A DNA stretch of 57,135 nt from Kiritimatiellia bacterium (GCA_023953695.1 JAMLJG010000018.1:1-57135); one strand, 5' to 3'. Positions 35,175 through 47,848 are shown, numbered from the stretch's first letter. Notes: a model not told the origin generated them from the sequence alone. Translations and numbers: made by a program.

Positions 35175-36611
35175 CTACGGGTGGGCGGATGACGCTGCAA
35201 TGCATTCCCAGCCGGGGGCGGGGGTGAAGGGTTCGGGTGAACGGGCCGTGAAGCGGGTTGCCTCGAGGCTCTTTAATACTAAGGGGTGGAGCCGGTTGTC
35301 AGCGGCGTGGCGGACAATGGCGATTCTGTCGGGGTCGAGCCGCATGAAGAGCGTGGCGAAATAGTCCAGGGCCACGGCGTTGAGCGATGCGAGGATCGCG
35401 CCGGAGGATACCGCATCGGGGCGCAGGGGGCCGTCGTTTTTCCCTCCAATGACGCCGTCGAGAAGATGCAGCGTGACGCGCTGTGGGGTGTCGTGGAGTT
35501 TGCCTTCGACATCCGCATAGAGCAGAACGCGGTTGAGGTCGAGGCAGGTGCGCCAAATGGTGTCGTTGCCGTGCCAGCCACCTTCGACATCGGTTGATTT
35601 GCCGCGTATTTTGTCGAAATAGAGCACCTTGTAAGCAAGGAGGCAGAACTTGCGATAGAGCTTGGGTTTGCCGAGAAGGTAGATGTTGGCGAAGTCCAGC
35701 GCCTGCTCGAGAATCCATTTGGGCAGCGATGCGGTTTCATAATTATCGCCGCCGCGATTGAGTGCACCTTTGCGGTGGTGGGGGAGATAGTCTTTATTTC
35801 CGTTGATACCGACGAGGTTTTTAAGCGCAAGTGTGACTCCGGCTTTTTTGTGCGTCTTCATCTTGGGCGCATTCACGACGAGATCCGCCTCGAGGATGTC
35901 GCGCGCGACAAGATAGCGATGGACGCCGGGCCGATGGTTGTTCCGCATCAAGCGCGGGTCATACATCGTCACGCGGAACTTCCGCGAGCCGCTGGAGATC
36001 GGCTCCAGCAGACTTTCGGTTCCCAGATCCACGAGGACGAAATTGTCCAGCGGCTGAAGGTCCGTCGAAACGACAGCGCGGTCGTCGCTGCGGCGCATGA
36101 TGGTACGTCGGAAATCTTTGACGTGGAGCGGGCAACCTCGCGCGATGAGGTCTTCCGCAACGCGGCTGAATCCGAGTGCGTGCATCGCCTTGAAATCACA
36201 GATTTGGAGCGGCGCATCGCCAGCGATGAGTTGGGCGGGCTGGGCCTTCCACGCATAATCGAGCAAGGCGCGAATGACGGATGCGTGCGTGATGAGCTCG
36301 TCTGTGCCGCCGCGCCCTTCATTTCGATGTAGGACCCAGTTGGGTTTCACGACGATTTTGGCGCCGGGTTTCACGAGATCGCCCAGCGGGTTCCAGTCGG
36401 GTGTGCCGAAGTGCGCGCGATCGAGCCCGAGGGAGGCGAGGGCATTTCGGACGGCGGTATAGACCGAGTTTGGGTGCGTTCCGACCGGACCCGTATACTC
36501 GGGAAACGCCTGATCGGGGTGATAGGGCGCAGCGTCCAGCGGCGGATACGTCGGGGCGATGCGCTCCAGCGCCACTTCGATGCGGTTTCGGATGTCTAGA
36601 AGCGGTTCCAT
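35175..36611 (-). CDS. DUF362 domain-containing protein
   Basis: The 478-residue protein contains the DUF362 domain: KIVVKPNWVLHRNEG near residue 85, then VVNAPKMKTHKKAGVTLALKNLVG near residue 260 with the conserved Lys-His and KNLxG. The C-terminal part reads LDYFATLFMRLDPDRI. DUF362 proteins are poorly characterised; some occur with ferredoxin domains, but no CX2CX2C cluster is seen here. I chose ATG 36611 (MEPLLDIRN) with GAGGGC upstream. Its place at the head of the polysaccharide run suggests a part in glycan or precursor metabolism, which is inference. Confidence 0.85.
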   Translation of the reverse strand: MEPLLDIRNRIEVALERIAPTYPPLDAAPYHPDQAFPEYTGPVGTHPNSVYTAVRNALASLGLDRAHFGTPDWNPLGDLVKPGAKIVVKPNWVLHRNEGRGGTDELITHASVIRALLDYAWKAQPAQLIAGDAPLQICDFKAMHALGFSRVAEDLIARGCPLHVKDFRRTIMRRSDDRAVVSTDLQPLDNFVLVDLGTESLLEPISSGSRKFRVTMYDPRLMRNNHRPGVHRYLVARDILEADLVVNAPKMKTHKKAGVTLALKNLVGINGNKDYLPHHRKGALNRGGDNYETASLPKWILEQALDFANIYLLGKPKLYRKFCLLAYKVLYFDKIRGKSTDVEGGWHGNDTIWRTCLDLNRVLLYADVEGKLHDTPQRVTLHLLDGVIGGKNDGPLRPDAVSSGAILASLNAVALDYFATLFMRLDPDRIAIVRHAADNRLHPLVLKSLEATRFTARSPEPFTPAPGWECIAASSAHP

Positions 36612-36755
36612 CAGTACAAGTTGCCCTCGGACACCGTCCGAAGGCCAGTGCGCATGGTAAGCATACGCCCTGCACAACTTGAAGCAAAGAGTTGCGCGGC
36701 TGCGTGGGGATGCTGCAGCTTGCGCCCGGCGGGAGAATTGCTATCCTCAACCACT

Positions 36756-37307
36756 ATGGACAAGCTGCATCCGTGTGTCTTTTTTGATCGCGATGGCATT
36801 GTGAATCATCCGCCGGATGACGCGCAGCGCTACGTGCTCCACGAGGATGATCTCCGCATTCTGCCGGGCTTCGTCGCCTCTCTGCGCTTGGTGTTGTCGC
36901 GCGGCTATAAGGCCGTGATTGTGACGAATCAAGCGGGGGTTTCGCGCGGGAGAATGACGCAGGACGATTTGGACCGAATCCATGCGAAGTTGCAGCGATA
37001 CTTGGCGGCCGAGAATTTGGCGTTGCAAGACATCTACGAATGCATCTCCTTCGACGACGCGCACCCGAACCGAAAGCCGAACCCGGGCATGTTGCTCGAT
37101 GCGGCGCGGGAGCACGCGCTCGACCTCGAGCGCTCCTGGATGATCGGAGACAGCGAAAAGGATATTCAAGCAGGTCGCAGGGCTGGTGTGGCTAAGACCG
37201 TGCGGGTGAAGCCGTTGCCTGCGAAGACGGACGCGGATTTCCGTGTGGACACTATGGATGAGCTAGTTGACCTCCTGGCACAGGAGTTGCCCCCCGTGTC
37301 GCATTGA
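36756..37307 (+). CDS. gmhB: D-glycero-D-manno-heptose 1,7-bisphosphate 7-phosphatase
   Basis: This 183-residue HAD phosphatase has the histidinol-phosphatase/GmhB features: catalytic FFDRDGIVN (Asp11 nucleophile, Asp13 acid/base), IVTNQAGVSRG near residue 60, and MIGDSEKDIQAGRRAGV near residue 128. The usual Cys/His zinc loop is not complete (SFDDAHPNRKPNPGML is seen in its place), as in some family branches. It makes heptose-1-phosphate for ADP- or GDP-heptose, matching the GT9 transferase in the locus. An ATG 36756 start removes an unlikely 45-residue extension. Confidence 0.88.
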   Translation: MDKLHPCVFFDRDGIVNHPPDDAQRYVLHEDDLRILPGFVASLRLVLSRGYKAVIVTNQAGVSRGRMTQDDLDRIHAKLQRYLAAENLALQDIYECISFDDAHPNRKPNPGMLLDAAREHALDLERSWMIGDSEKDIQAGRRAGVAKTVRVKPLPAKTDADFRVDTMDELVDLLAQELPPVSH

Positions 37308-37343
37308 CCTCGGCTCGTTTCGCAGTATCTTAAAGGATTGTCT

Positions 37344-38309
37344 ATGGAACCGAAGATTTGGAATGAGAGGTGGCGCCTGGCGCAGTTGACCCGCGAGGAT
37401 TGGACTCGGATCGGGTTGGCTTCGCTGATCATTGCGCTCGTTTTCGTGCTGTTTCATTTCCAGGGAAACACCACAGACGTACGATCCTTTGGCCGATCCG
37501 CCCTGGCGTGGATGATCGAGCGCTGGAACGACGATGACGGTACCGGCGACTACTCGCACGGTTGGCTGGTGCCCTTCGTCAGCATCGCCGTCGTTTGGAT
37601 GAAGCGCCGCGAATTGGCCGCCGAGCCCAAGGCGATCAGCAAAGTGGGTCTTTCGCTCGTCATTTTCGCCCTGATGCTGCACTGGCTCGGCGCCAAAGCG
37701 CAGCAAACCCGCCTCTCTCTGTTCGGCATGTTGCTTCTGATCTGGGCGATCCCATTTTATTTCTATGGATGGAGAACGGCCAGGTTGCTCATTTTCCCCT
37801 GCTCGTATTTGATTTTTTGTATCCCCCTAAACTTCCTCGACAGCCTGACATTTCCGCTTCGCCTCTTGGCCGCATCCCTTTCGACCGGCTTTCTGAATGG
37901 GGTGGGCATCGCCGCCGAGCGCTCGGGCTCGGCGATCTATTCGATGGCTGCGGGCGGATTCAATTTTGACGTGGCCGATCCTTGTAGTGGTATCCGATCG
38001 CTGCTCGCATTGACGGCGCTGACGGCCGTCTATGCCTACTTCACGCAGAAGACGCTCCTCCGAAAGTGGATTCTGTTTCTCTGCGCAATACCGCTGGCGA
38101 TTGCCGGCAACATTGCGCGCATCGTGACCGTGGGGATTGTTGCTGAGGCATTCGGGGAAAAGCTCGCACTGGGTTTGTTCCACGACTATTCGGGCTATGT
38201 GGTTTTCTCTGTGGCAATCGCGCTGATGCTGGGCATCGGCACGCTGCTAAATACAAACTTTCAGGAGCTGTGCGCGCGATGGAAACACGCACTATTAAAC
38301 CCTACATAA
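37344..38309 (+). CDS. Exosortase
   Basis: The 321-residue, mostly membrane-embedded protein is a cysteine transpeptidase of the exosortase/archaeosortase family. The catalytic residues are visible as Cys214 in ADPCSGIRSLLAL, Arg259 in AGNIARI and His280 in LFHDYSGYVVF. The N-terminal signature YSHGWLVPFVS near residue 70 is also typical. It cleaves C-terminal sorting tags such as PEP-CTERM on exported proteins, usually in bacteria making exopolysaccharide. AAAGGA lies 8-13 bases before ATG 37344. The EpsI gene overlaps its 3' end by 31 bases. Confidence 0.95.
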   Translation: MEPKIWNERWRLAQLTREDWTRIGLASLIIALVFVLFHFQGNTTDVRSFGRSALAWMIERWNDDDGTGDYSHGWLVPFVSIAVVWMKRRELAAEPKAISKVGLSLVIFALMLHWLGAKAQQTRLSLFGMLLLIWAIPFYFYGWRTARLLIFPCSYLIFCIPLNFLDSLTFPLRLLAASLSTGFLNGVGIAAERSGSAIYSMAAGGFNFDVADPCSGIRSLLALTALTAVYAYFTQKTLLRKWILFLCAIPLAIAGNIARIVTVGIVAEAFGEKLALGLFHDYSGYVVFSVAIALMLGIGTLLNTNFQELCARWKHALLNPT

Positions 38310-39028
38310 CCGTCATCGCGCTCCTGATTCTCACCTCCCTTGCGCTGGCGTTCACCGTGAACGTCAACATCTCTGACGAAGCGGGCGTGAAGGTCTTCCT
38401 GCCCGATCACGTGGGCGAATGGACTGGCGATGAACTGCGCTTCTGCCAAGCGCCCGCCTGTCAGAAGTCGTGGTATCTGAGCCAAATCAAGGAAGAAGGC
38501 AAATGCCCCGAGTGCGGCGGCCAGCTTGGCACCATGACAAAAGTGGAGGCCGATCTACTTCCCTCTGACACAGAAGTGCTTAAAAAGCAATACACGCTGC
38601 CCGGTGGCCGAACTATTTTTGCCTCCATCGTGATGAGCGGCCGCGAGCGCGCGAGTATTCACCGTCCGCAAGTGTGCCTCGTCGGACAAGGGAACGAGAT
38701 CGTCAAGAGCAGCGTGCTCGACATCCCCATGGACCATCGCGCTCCGCTCGATGTGATGGTGCTCGATATGCTCCGCCGCTGGCGTCTGCCCGACGGGCGA
38801 CAAGGCGAATATGACAGCTACTACGCCTATTGGTTCGTGGGCAAAGGTCGCGAGACGCCCTATCACACCATGCGCATGGTGCTGATGGCCAGCGACCGCA
38901 TTTTCCACAATCGCTCCCATCGGTGGGCCTACATCTCCGTTTCCGGCGACCGCGACAAAGCCGGCGCCTATCGCGCAGAAATCAAAGATTTCGTTCGCCA
39001 ACTCTACCCTGAGATCGTGTTGGAGTAG
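38279..39028 (+). CDS. Exosortase-associated EpsI-like protein (DUF3485) with zinc-ribbon insert
   Basis: This 249-residue protein has an N-terminal membrane helix and a periplasmic domain with the family core ASIHRPQVCLVGQGNEIVKS near residue 130 and YAYWFVGKG near residue 180. An insert near residues 52-85 holds CQAPAC and CPECGG, a likely four-Cys zinc site not usual in EpsI. EpsI proteins occur beside exosortases and affect polysaccharide export; their mechanism is unknown. ATG 38279 follows AGGAG and lies inside the end of the exosortase gene. Confidence 0.88.
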   Translation: METRTIKPYITVIALLILTSLALAFTVNVNISDEAGVKVFLPDHVGEWTGDELRFCQAPACQKSWYLSQIKEEGKCPECGGQLGTMTKVEADLLPSDTEVLKKQYTLPGGRTIFASIVMSGRERASIHRPQVCLVGQGNEIVKSSVLDIPMDHRAPLDVMVLDMLRRWRLPDGRQGEYDSYYAYWFVGKGRETPYHTMRMVLMASDRIFHNRSHRWAYISVSGDRDKAGAYRAEIKDFVRQLYPEIVLE

Positions 39029-39294
39029 CATTCCCCATCCATCGCGGCTCGGGGACTAATCCGCGTTGGTATGGCGCGTTGGCCTAACGCACTGTGAAAA
39101 GATCGTGCGTGAGAGAGAGGGTTTCGCCGGAACGAGCGGCGGCGGTTTGAGCCAAACCGCCCTACCTTTTGTGGATGAATGCTGAGCGGGTGCGTTTGGC
39201 TGGTGCGTTGCGGCACCTTGATCCAGGAAGCCCTACCTTTGTAGGTTGCGCCCTGACTTGACTTTGCCTGTGACAACGCATAGACCATAACGCC
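39029..39294. repeat. Intergenic region with a dispersed palindromic repeat
   Basis: No gene fits here. At 39119-39172 a segment (CGCCGGAACGAGCGGCGG and the palindrome GGCGGTTT-GAGCC-AAACCGCC, then CTACCTTTT) matches copies in the 52 kb region. Two smaller inverted sequences (GCGCGTTGGCCTAACGC near 39073 and a CCTACCTTTGTAGG near 39231) are also present. This looks like a composite REP/MITE-like repeat block between the EpsI and epimerase genes. Confidence 0.7.
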
Positions 39295-40266
39295 ATGTCG
39301 AACGCTTCTTTGTCCGCAAAACCCGTTTCCGTGATCACTGGTGGCGCCGGTTTTCTCGGTTCGCATCTCACCGATTTGCTGCTCTCGCGTGGCCACCGCG
39401 TGATTTGCCTCGATAATTTGATCACGGGCAATCTCGACAACATCGCCCATCTCCGAGACAACCCCGACTATCAGTTCATTCAGCTCAATGTGGTGGACTA
39501 CATTGATATTCCGGGCACGGTGAATTACATCTGGCACTTCGCCTCGCCTGCGAGCCCGATTGATTATCTCGAATTGCCGATTCAAACCCTCAAGGTCGGC
39601 GCCATGGGGACCCATCGCGCTCTCGGCCTTGCCCGCGCAAAGAAGGCTCGTCTCATCCTCGCGTCCACCTCGGAGTGCTATGGCGATCCCTTGGTTCACC
39701 CACAGCCGGAAACCTATTGGGGCAACGTCAACCCGATTGGACCGCGCGGTGTTTATGACGAAGCGAAGCGCTTTGCCGAAGCGATGACGATGGCCTACCA
39801 CCGCTATCACGGTGTCGAGACTCGCATCGTGCGCATTTTCAATACCTACGGCCCTCGGATGCGCCCCAAGGATGGCCGCGTCGTACCTGCGTTCATCACC
39901 GAGGCGCTCAAAGGAGAACCCATCACGGTATTTGGCGATGGGAAACAGACTCGCAGCTTCTGCTATGTGTCCGATTTAATTGAAGGCATCTATCGCCTGA
40001 TGATGAGCGACTTCGCGGAGCCAGTGAACATCGGAAACCCGCGCGAAATGACGGTTCTGGACTTCGCGCAGGAGATCAAGCGTCTGTGCAATAGCCAGTC
40101 GCCCATTATCCACAAGCCTCTGCCCGTGGACGACCCCAAGATTCGACAGCCCAACATTGCGCGCGCCCGCGAACTGCTCAAGTGGGAGCCCCAGGTGGAC
40201 CTCGCGGATGGATTGCAAAAAACCATCGCATACTTCCGCGAGCTGATCGAAAAAGGGAAATTGTAA
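39295..40266 (+). CDS. UDP-glucuronate decarboxylase (UXS-like) / SDR epimerase
   Basis: The 323-residue extended SDR has the NAD motif [10 protein letters not shown] at residues 16-25, the catalytic Ser/Thr in [15 protein letters not shown], and YDEAK (Tyr and Lys of YXXXK). [20 protein letters not shown] and [18 protein letters not shown] are characteristic of UDP-glucuronate decarboxylases, which make UDP-xylose. Closely related dTDP-glucose dehydratases differ in these motifs. It would supply a nucleotide sugar for the neighbouring glycan locus. The start is ATG 39295. Confidence 0.9.
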   Translation: MSNASLSAKPVSVITGGAGFLGSHLTDLLLSRGHRVICLDNLITGNLDNIAHLRDNPDYQFIQLNVVDYIDIPGTVNYIWHFASPASPIDYLELPIQTLKVGAMGTHRALGLARAKKARLILASTSECYGDPLVHPQPETYWGNVNPIGPRGVYDEAKRFAEAMTMAYHRYHGVETRIVRIFNTYGPRMRPKDGRVVPAFITEALKGEPITVFGDGKQTRSFCYVSDLIEGIYRLMMSDFAEPVNIGNPREMTVLDFAQEIKRLCNSQSPIIHKPLPVDDPKIRQPNIARARELLKWEPQVDLADGLQKTIAYFRELIEKGKL

Positions 40267-40339
40267 GGTTTTTTGTCGGAACACTATTGCGGAATTGGCT
40301 CGGTCGAACTAGACTATCCGCACAGGACAGCACCGAGAT

Positions 40340-40891
40340 ATGCGACTTCGTTATAGCAAGCCAGATGGCACGAATGCCGACTTCGAGTTGAGTGAACAGC
40401 CGGTTACGATTGGCCGGAGCGCCGATGCGGATGTCCTCCTTCTCGATGAGCGCGTCTCACGCATTCATTGCGGCATTCGACTCTGGGATGGCGACTTCTA
40501 CATCAAGGACCTCAAGTCGCGCAACGGGACCTGGATCAATAATAAGAAAGTGGACGTGGCTATGCTTAAAGCGGGCGACGTTATTCGCGTCGGTTCCACA
40601 ACATTCACCTTCGAACAGACCCCCGCCGTCGGAACCGATACAGCGATTCAAGAAATTGAAGGCAAGATGGACCTCGGCCAGGGCTACACAACCATTCTTC
40701 GTGAAATCGTAGATACTTCTGCCGCCTCTACGCCTGCGGCTGCGCCTTCGGCTCCAGCCACTGGAGTCGAGAGTGGCGAATCGGCTGCGGCGCCAGCATC
40801 GAAGCCTGCGATCCATGCGCCCCGCTTTACGGGTGTGCCCACGCGCAAGCCGGTCGTGATTAAGATCAAGCGCAACCCGCCGGGCGAATAA
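40340..40891 (+). CDS. FHA domain protein
   Basis: The 183-residue protein has one forkhead-associated domain at residues 1-95: VTIGRSADADVLLLDERVSRIH (split), DLKSRNGTWINNKKV and GDVIRVGSTTFTF. The key Arg, Ser and Asn residues for phosphothreonine binding are present. The remainder is an Ala/Pro/Ser-rich linker ending in a basic KPVVIKIKRNPPGE. It presumably reads a Ser/Thr kinase signal, but no kinase lies in the window. It stands alone between the epimerase gene and the gyrA terminator. Confidence 0.92.
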   Translation: MRLRYSKPDGTNADFELSEQPVTIGRSADADVLLLDERVSRIHCGIRLWDGDFYIKDLKSRNGTWINNKKVDVAMLKAGDVIRVGSTTFTFEQTPAVGTDTAIQEIEGKMDLGQGYTTILREIVDTSAASTPAAAPSAPATGVESGESAAAPASKPAIHAPRFTGVPTRKPVVIKIKRNPPGE

Positions 40892-40981
40892 GGTTTTTCG
40901 TTCCGCGCGCCGCGTCGCGCGCACGACTATTTTCGTCTGTGGAGCCGCGTCTGCTGTCTGGCTCTTCAATCCGCGATTGAG

Positions 40982-41011
40982 AAAAAACAGGCGGGTCTTC
41001 CGACCCGCCTG
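40982..41011 (-). terminator. Intrinsic terminator of gyrA
   Basis: On the minus strand CAGGCGGGTC-GGAA-GACCCGCCTG (41011-40988) is a perfect 10 bp hairpin followed by six T residues (40987-40982). It lies 26 bases after the gyrA stop. Confidence 0.9.
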
Positions 41012-41036
41012 TCTTGATGATCCTGACGACCCTTGC

Positions 41037-43514
41037 TCAACTCTCCGCAGGTTCGTCGCCCTCGTTTCCGTTGGATGGCTGGTCGTCATCGTCCGGAGCG
41101 ACAGGCGTTGCGGAAACCACGCGATCGCCTTCTTCCAGATTGATGATGCGAACGCCCTGCGTATTGCGGCTGATGACGCGAATGTCGCGAACGCCAATGC
41201 GGATCATTTGGCCCATTTCAGTGATCAGCATCAAGGCGTCATTGTCGCGCACGGCGTGAGCGCCGACGACCAATCCATTTCGATCGGACGTCTTCATCGT
41301 GATGACACCCTTGCCGGCGCGGTTTTGAGGGGGATACTCGTCGAATGACGTGCGCTTGCCGTAGCCGTTCTCGGAAATGCAGAGGAGCGTTGCCGCTGGA
41401 TCCACGCTTTCAATGGCGACCACGGCGGCGTTTTCTTTGGAGAGCTTGATGCCCCAAACGCCGATAGTGTCGCGGCCTTGATCGCGCAATTGATCTTCCG
41501 AGAAGCGGATGCTCATGCCCTGCTGGGTGACGAGCAATAGCTCGCTTTGGCCCGTGGTCAGTTGCACGCCGATGAGGCGGTCGCCCTGCTCGATGGAAAT
41601 CGCGATGATGCCTCCCGCCCGCGGGTTGCCAAACGCGGCGAGGTTGGTTTTCTTGACCAACCCCCGCTCCGTCGCGAAGACAAGGTATTGGTTCTCTGGG
41701 AACTCGCGCACGCGAATCAATGCCGCAATCTTTTCATCGCTTCCGATTTCGAGGAAGTTCACCAGCGCTTTTCCGCGCGCGGCGCGTCCGGCCTCGGGCA
41801 CCTCATAGACTTTCTTCCAGTGCACGCGGCCTTGATCGGTGAAGAAGAGAAGGTAGTCGTGGGTGGACGCGGTGAAGACGTGCTCGACGTAGTCTTCTTC
41901 TTTCGTATCCATGCCGACAACGCCTTTTCCGCCGCGCCGTTGCTGGCGGAAGGTGGAAACGGGCATACGCTTGATGTAGCCGCCGTGGCTCAGCGTGATG
42001 ATGCAGCCTCGATCGGCGATGAGGTCTTCGATGGCAATTTCGCCTTCGTCCGGAACGATGTCCGTGCGGCGCGCGTCGCCATACTGCTGCTTCATCAGGG
42101 CGAGGTCTTCTTTGATCACGCCATAAATTTTCTGCGGATTGGCGAGGAGGTCCTCGAGGCGGTTGATCTCCATGATCACCAGGCGATATTCCTCTTCGAG
42201 TTTCTCGCGTTCGAGGCCCGTGAGCTGGTAGAGGCGCATGTCGAGGATCGCATTGGCCTGGATCTCGGAGAGGCCGAAGCGCTGCATCAACTGCGTGCGA
42301 GCGTTGTCGCGGTCGCGCGATTCGCGGATGATCTTGACCACCTCGGTGAGGTTATCCACCGCAATCTTCAGACCTTCGAGGATGTGCGCGCGCGCCTTGG
42401 CTTTTGCGAGTTCGAACTCAAAGCGCCGCGTGAAGACCTCGAAGCGATGCGCAATGAAGCACGCCAGCATGTCCTTCAGGTTCATCACCTTGGGGCGGCC
42501 CTTGTCAATCGCAAGCATGATGGCGCCAAACGTGGTGGCGAGCTGAGTGTGCTGATAGATATTGTTCAGCACCACGCGCGGCATGGCGCCGCGCTTGATG
42601 TCAATGACGATGCGGACGCCGTCTTTGTCCGACTCGTCGCGAATGTCGGAAATGCCTTCCAAGCGCTTGTCGTTGACGAGATCCGCGATGGACTCGATCA
42701 GGTTGGCCTTGTTGACGGTGTAGGGGAGGGAGGTGACGATGATGCTTTCCTTGCCCTGCGCGCCTTCTTCAATTCCGGCGTGGCCGCGCACCTTGAGCAG
42801 GCCGCGTCCGGTCAAATACATCCGTTTGATCTCGCCGAGCCCGCAGATCATGCCGGCCGTCGGGAAGTCGGGGCCTTTGACGTATTGGAGGAGGTCCTCT
42901 ACATCGCATTCGGGGTTATCAATGATGTGAATGGTTGCATCAATGATCTCGCCGAGGTTGTGCGGCGGGATATTGGTGGCCATGCCGACGGCAATACCCG
43001 TGCTGCCGTTGACGAGGAGATTGGGAATGCGCGCGGGGAGTACCTTGGGTTCAAACAGCTTTTCGTCGTAGTTCGGCTGCATGTCCACGGTGTCTTTATC
43101 AATGTCCGCGAGCATTTCACCCGCGAGCTTTTCGAGACGACACTCGGTGTATCGGTAGGCGGCGGGCGGATCGCCATCCACGGAGCCGAAGTTTCCCTGG
43201 CCATCTATGAGCAGGTAGCGCATGGAGAAATCCTGCGCCATGCGGACGAGCGTGTCGTAGACAGCGGCATCGCCGTGGGGGTGATAGTTACCGATGACTT
43301 CGCCGACCACTTTTGCGCATTTGACGAACGGCTTGCTGTGGTTCCACCCGCGCTCGCCCATGGCGAAGAGGATGCGGCGATTGCCGGGCTTCAGGCCGTC
43401 GCGAACATCGGGTAGGGCGCGGCCGACAATGACTGACATGGAGTAGTCAATGTAGGCCCGCTGCATTTCGTCCTCAATGTTGACGAGGTCAACGCGATCT
43501 TTGTGGTCGTACAT
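41037..43514 (-). CDS. gyrA: DNA gyrase subunit A
   Basis: The 825-residue protein cleaves and rejoins DNA in the A2B2 gyrase. The catalytic Tyr lies in [11 protein letters not shown] near residue 118. The N-terminal QRDR region reads [15 protein letters not shown], with Ala where E. coli has Ser83. The coiled-coil includes [15 protein letters not shown]. The C-terminal pinwheel has a GyrA box, [15 protein letters not shown] (QRRGGKG). It ends in an acidic tail. It follows gyrB by 120 bases in the same direction. Confidence 0.98.
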   Translation of the reverse strand: MYDHKDRVDLVNIEDEMQRAYIDYSMSVIVGRALPDVRDGLKPGNRRILFAMGERGWNHSKPFVKCAKVVGEVIGNYHPHGDAAVYDTLVRMAQDFSMRYLLIDGQGNFGSVDGDPPAAYRYTECRLEKLAGEMLADIDKDTVDMQPNYDEKLFEPKVLPARIPNLLVNGSTGIAVGMATNIPPHNLGEIIDATIHIIDNPECDVEDLLQYVKGPDFPTAGMICGLGEIKRMYLTGRGLLKVRGHAGIEEGAQGKESIIVTSLPYTVNKANLIESIADLVNDKRLEGISDIRDESDKDGVRIVIDIKRGAMPRVVLNNIYQHTQLATTFGAIMLAIDKGRPKVMNLKDMLACFIAHRFEVFTRRFEFELAKAKARAHILEGLKIAVDNLTEVVKIIRESRDRDNARTQLMQRFGLSEIQANAILDMRLYQLTGLEREKLEEEYRLVIMEINRLEDLLANPQKIYGVIKEDLALMKQQYGDARRTDIVPDEGEIAIEDLIADRGCIITLSHGGYIKRMPVSTFRQQRRGGKGVVGMDTKEEDYVEHVFTASTHDYLLFFTDQGRVHWKKVYEVPEAGRAARGKALVNFLEIGSDEKIAALIRVREFPENQYLVFATERGLVKKTNLAAFGNPRAGGIIAISIEQGDRLIGVQLTTGQSELLLVTQQGMSIRFSEDQLRDQGRDTIGVWGIKLSKENAAVVAIESVDPAATLLCISENGYGKRTSFDEYPPQNRAGKGVITMKTSDRNGLVVGAHAVRDNDALMLITEMGQMIRIGVRDIRVISRNTQGVRIINLEEGDRVVSATPVAPDDDDQPSNGNEGDEPAES

Positions 43515-43634
43515 AATTTCTTCTTTTCTTTACGGCAGAGGAGCGGGGCATTCCCGGGCCCGACCGCCTTCTGCATCATTCATGCCCTAATCTTCAACGT
43601 GTCGTGGTCTCCAGCGCCTGGAGGGGTGCCCTCG

Positions 43635-46382
<2,748 letters not shown>

Positions 46383-46384
46383 TT

Positions 46385-46951
46385 ATGTATAGTGCGTCTG
46401 ATTTGCGAAAAGGTCTGAAGATTCTTTGGGAAGGTCAGCCCTACGAAATTGTGGAGTTCCAGTTTGTGAAGCCGGGCAAAGGCGCGGCGATGTACAAGTG
46501 TCGCGTTCGCCACATTTTGCAGGGCAACACGATTGAGAAGACCTTCCGCGAGGTGGACAGCTTTGCCAAGCCGGACCTCGAGGGCCGCGAGCTGCAGTTC
46601 TCCTATGAAGATGGCGGTCAGTTTGTTTTCAGCGATCCGGACACGTATGAGGAGTTCCGGGTGGATGGCGATGTGCTGGGTCGGAATCGCCTGCTATTGG
46701 CCGACACGATGACCGTGGATGTATTGTTCTACAACGGCAAGGCGGTTGAAGTGACGCTTCCGATCTTTGTGGAGAAGGTGATTGTGGAGACGGAGCCCGG
46801 CTTCAAGGGCAACACGGCAACGAACACCTACAAGCCTGCAAAGGTTGAGGGCGGCTATGAGATTCAGGTGCCGCTCTTCATCAATGAGGGCGACAATGTC
46901 CGCATTGATACGCGCACCGGCGAATATGCCGACCGCGTTGCGAAGAAGTAG
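46385..46951 (+). CDS. efp: Elongation factor P
   Basis: The 188-residue factor relieves ribosome stalling at polyproline stretches. The three beta-barrel domains are evident: MYSASDLRKGLKI at the start, FVKPGKGAAMYKCRVRHI with Lys32 at the modification loop, and the C-terminal signature GDNVRIDTRTGEYADRV. The Lys in PGKG is the site for beta-lysylation, and the modifying enzyme gene follows only 6 bases later. ATG 46385 is selected since family members begin here. Confidence 0.97.
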   Translation: MYSASDLRKGLKILWEGQPYEIVEFQFVKPGKGAAMYKCRVRHILQGNTIEKTFREVDSFAKPDLEGRELQFSYEDGGQFVFSDPDTYEEFRVDGDVLGRNRLLLADTMTVDVLFYNGKAVEVTLPIFVEKVIVETEPGFKGNTATNTYKPAKVEGGYEIQVPLFINEGDNVRIDTRTGEYADRVAKK

Positions 46952-46957
46952 TAGGTT

Positions 46958-47848
46958 GTGACTCTTTCTCCGAAGGCCGCTCTCGAGTTGCGGTCGCGCT
47001 TGCTGCATGCGACGCGATCGTTCTTTCATGAGCGCGGCTTCACGGAGGTGGATACGCCGGTGCGGATTCAAGCGCCCGCGCAGGAGACGCACATCAACGC
47101 GGAGCCTTCCGGCGACCGCTGGCTGCGCGCTTCGCCCGAGCTGCAGATGAAGCGGCTCTTGGCCGCAGGGCACGAGAAAATCTTTCAACTGGGGCCGTGT
47201 TTTCGGCGCGGCGAACGCGGCGATCGGCACAATCCCGAGTACACGATGCTCGAGTGGTATCGAGCGCGCGCGGACTATGAGGATATCCTGGAGGACACTC
47301 GGGAGCTGTTGGCGCACGTCGCGGGGGAGCAAACGTCCATTGTCTATCGCCATCAGCGGATTGATCTGACCGGGCGCTGGGAGCGGATTTCCGTGCGAGA
47401 TGCATTCCTTCGGTGGGCGGGTTGGGATCCCGTGGCGATGTGGGACGAGGATCGTTTCAACGTGGACCTTGTCGAAAAAGTTGAGCCGGCGATGACGCGC
47501 ACGGTGCCAGTTGTGCTCGCGGATTATCCAGCGCCAGCGGCTTCGCTGGCCCGGCGCAAGCCGGAGGATCCGCTCGTGGCCGAGCGCTGGGAGCTCTATA
47601 TCGGCGGGCTGGAGATTGCCAACGCATATTCCGAGCTGACGGATCCCGTGGAGCAGCGCAGACGTTTCGAGATTGCGGCGGATGAGCGGCGCGCGATGGG
47701 GAAAGAGGTGTATCCGTTTGACGAAGCGTTCTTCGCGGAGCTGTCCGCGATGCCGCCGAGCGGGGGGATTGCGCTCGGGGTGGATCGTCTCGTGATGCTG
47801 TTTGCCGATGCGTCGGATATCGGCGAAGTGCTGGCGTTTCGGGATTGA
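46958..47848 (+). CDS. epmA: EF-P--lysine ligase EpmA (GenX/PoxA)
   Basis: The 296-residue protein is a truncated class II lysyl-tRNA synthetase paralogue lacking the anticodon domain. It shows PVRIQAPAQETHINA near residue 30, FQLGPCFRRGERGDRHNPEY (motif 2), EWYRA, and GGIALGVDRLVMLF (motif 3) near the end. EpmA attaches beta-lysine to the EF-P Lys. The start is GTG 46958. The companion EpmB lysine aminomutase is not in the window. The tight efp-epmA pairing supports the assignment. Confidence 0.95.
   Translation: MTLSPKAALELRSRLLHATRSFFHERGFTEVDTPVRIQAPAQETHINAEPSGDRWLRASPELQMKRLLAAGHEKIFQLGPCFRRGERGDRHNPEYTMLEWYRARADYEDILEDTRELLAHVAGEQTSIVYRHQRIDLTGRWERISVRDAFLRWAGWDPVAMWDEDRFNVDLVEKVEPAMTRTVPVVLADYPAPAASLARRKPEDPLVAERWELYIGGLEIANAYSELTDPVEQRRRFEIAADERRAMGKEVYPFDEAFFAELSAMPPSGGIALGVDRLVMLFADASDIGEVLAFRD

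Noticed and set aside
41547..43415. A 622-codon open frame opposite gyrA
   Set aside because: It is fully antisense to a well conserved gyrase gene, its protein has no recognisable domain, and GC-rich codon bias in gyrA explains the absence of stops.
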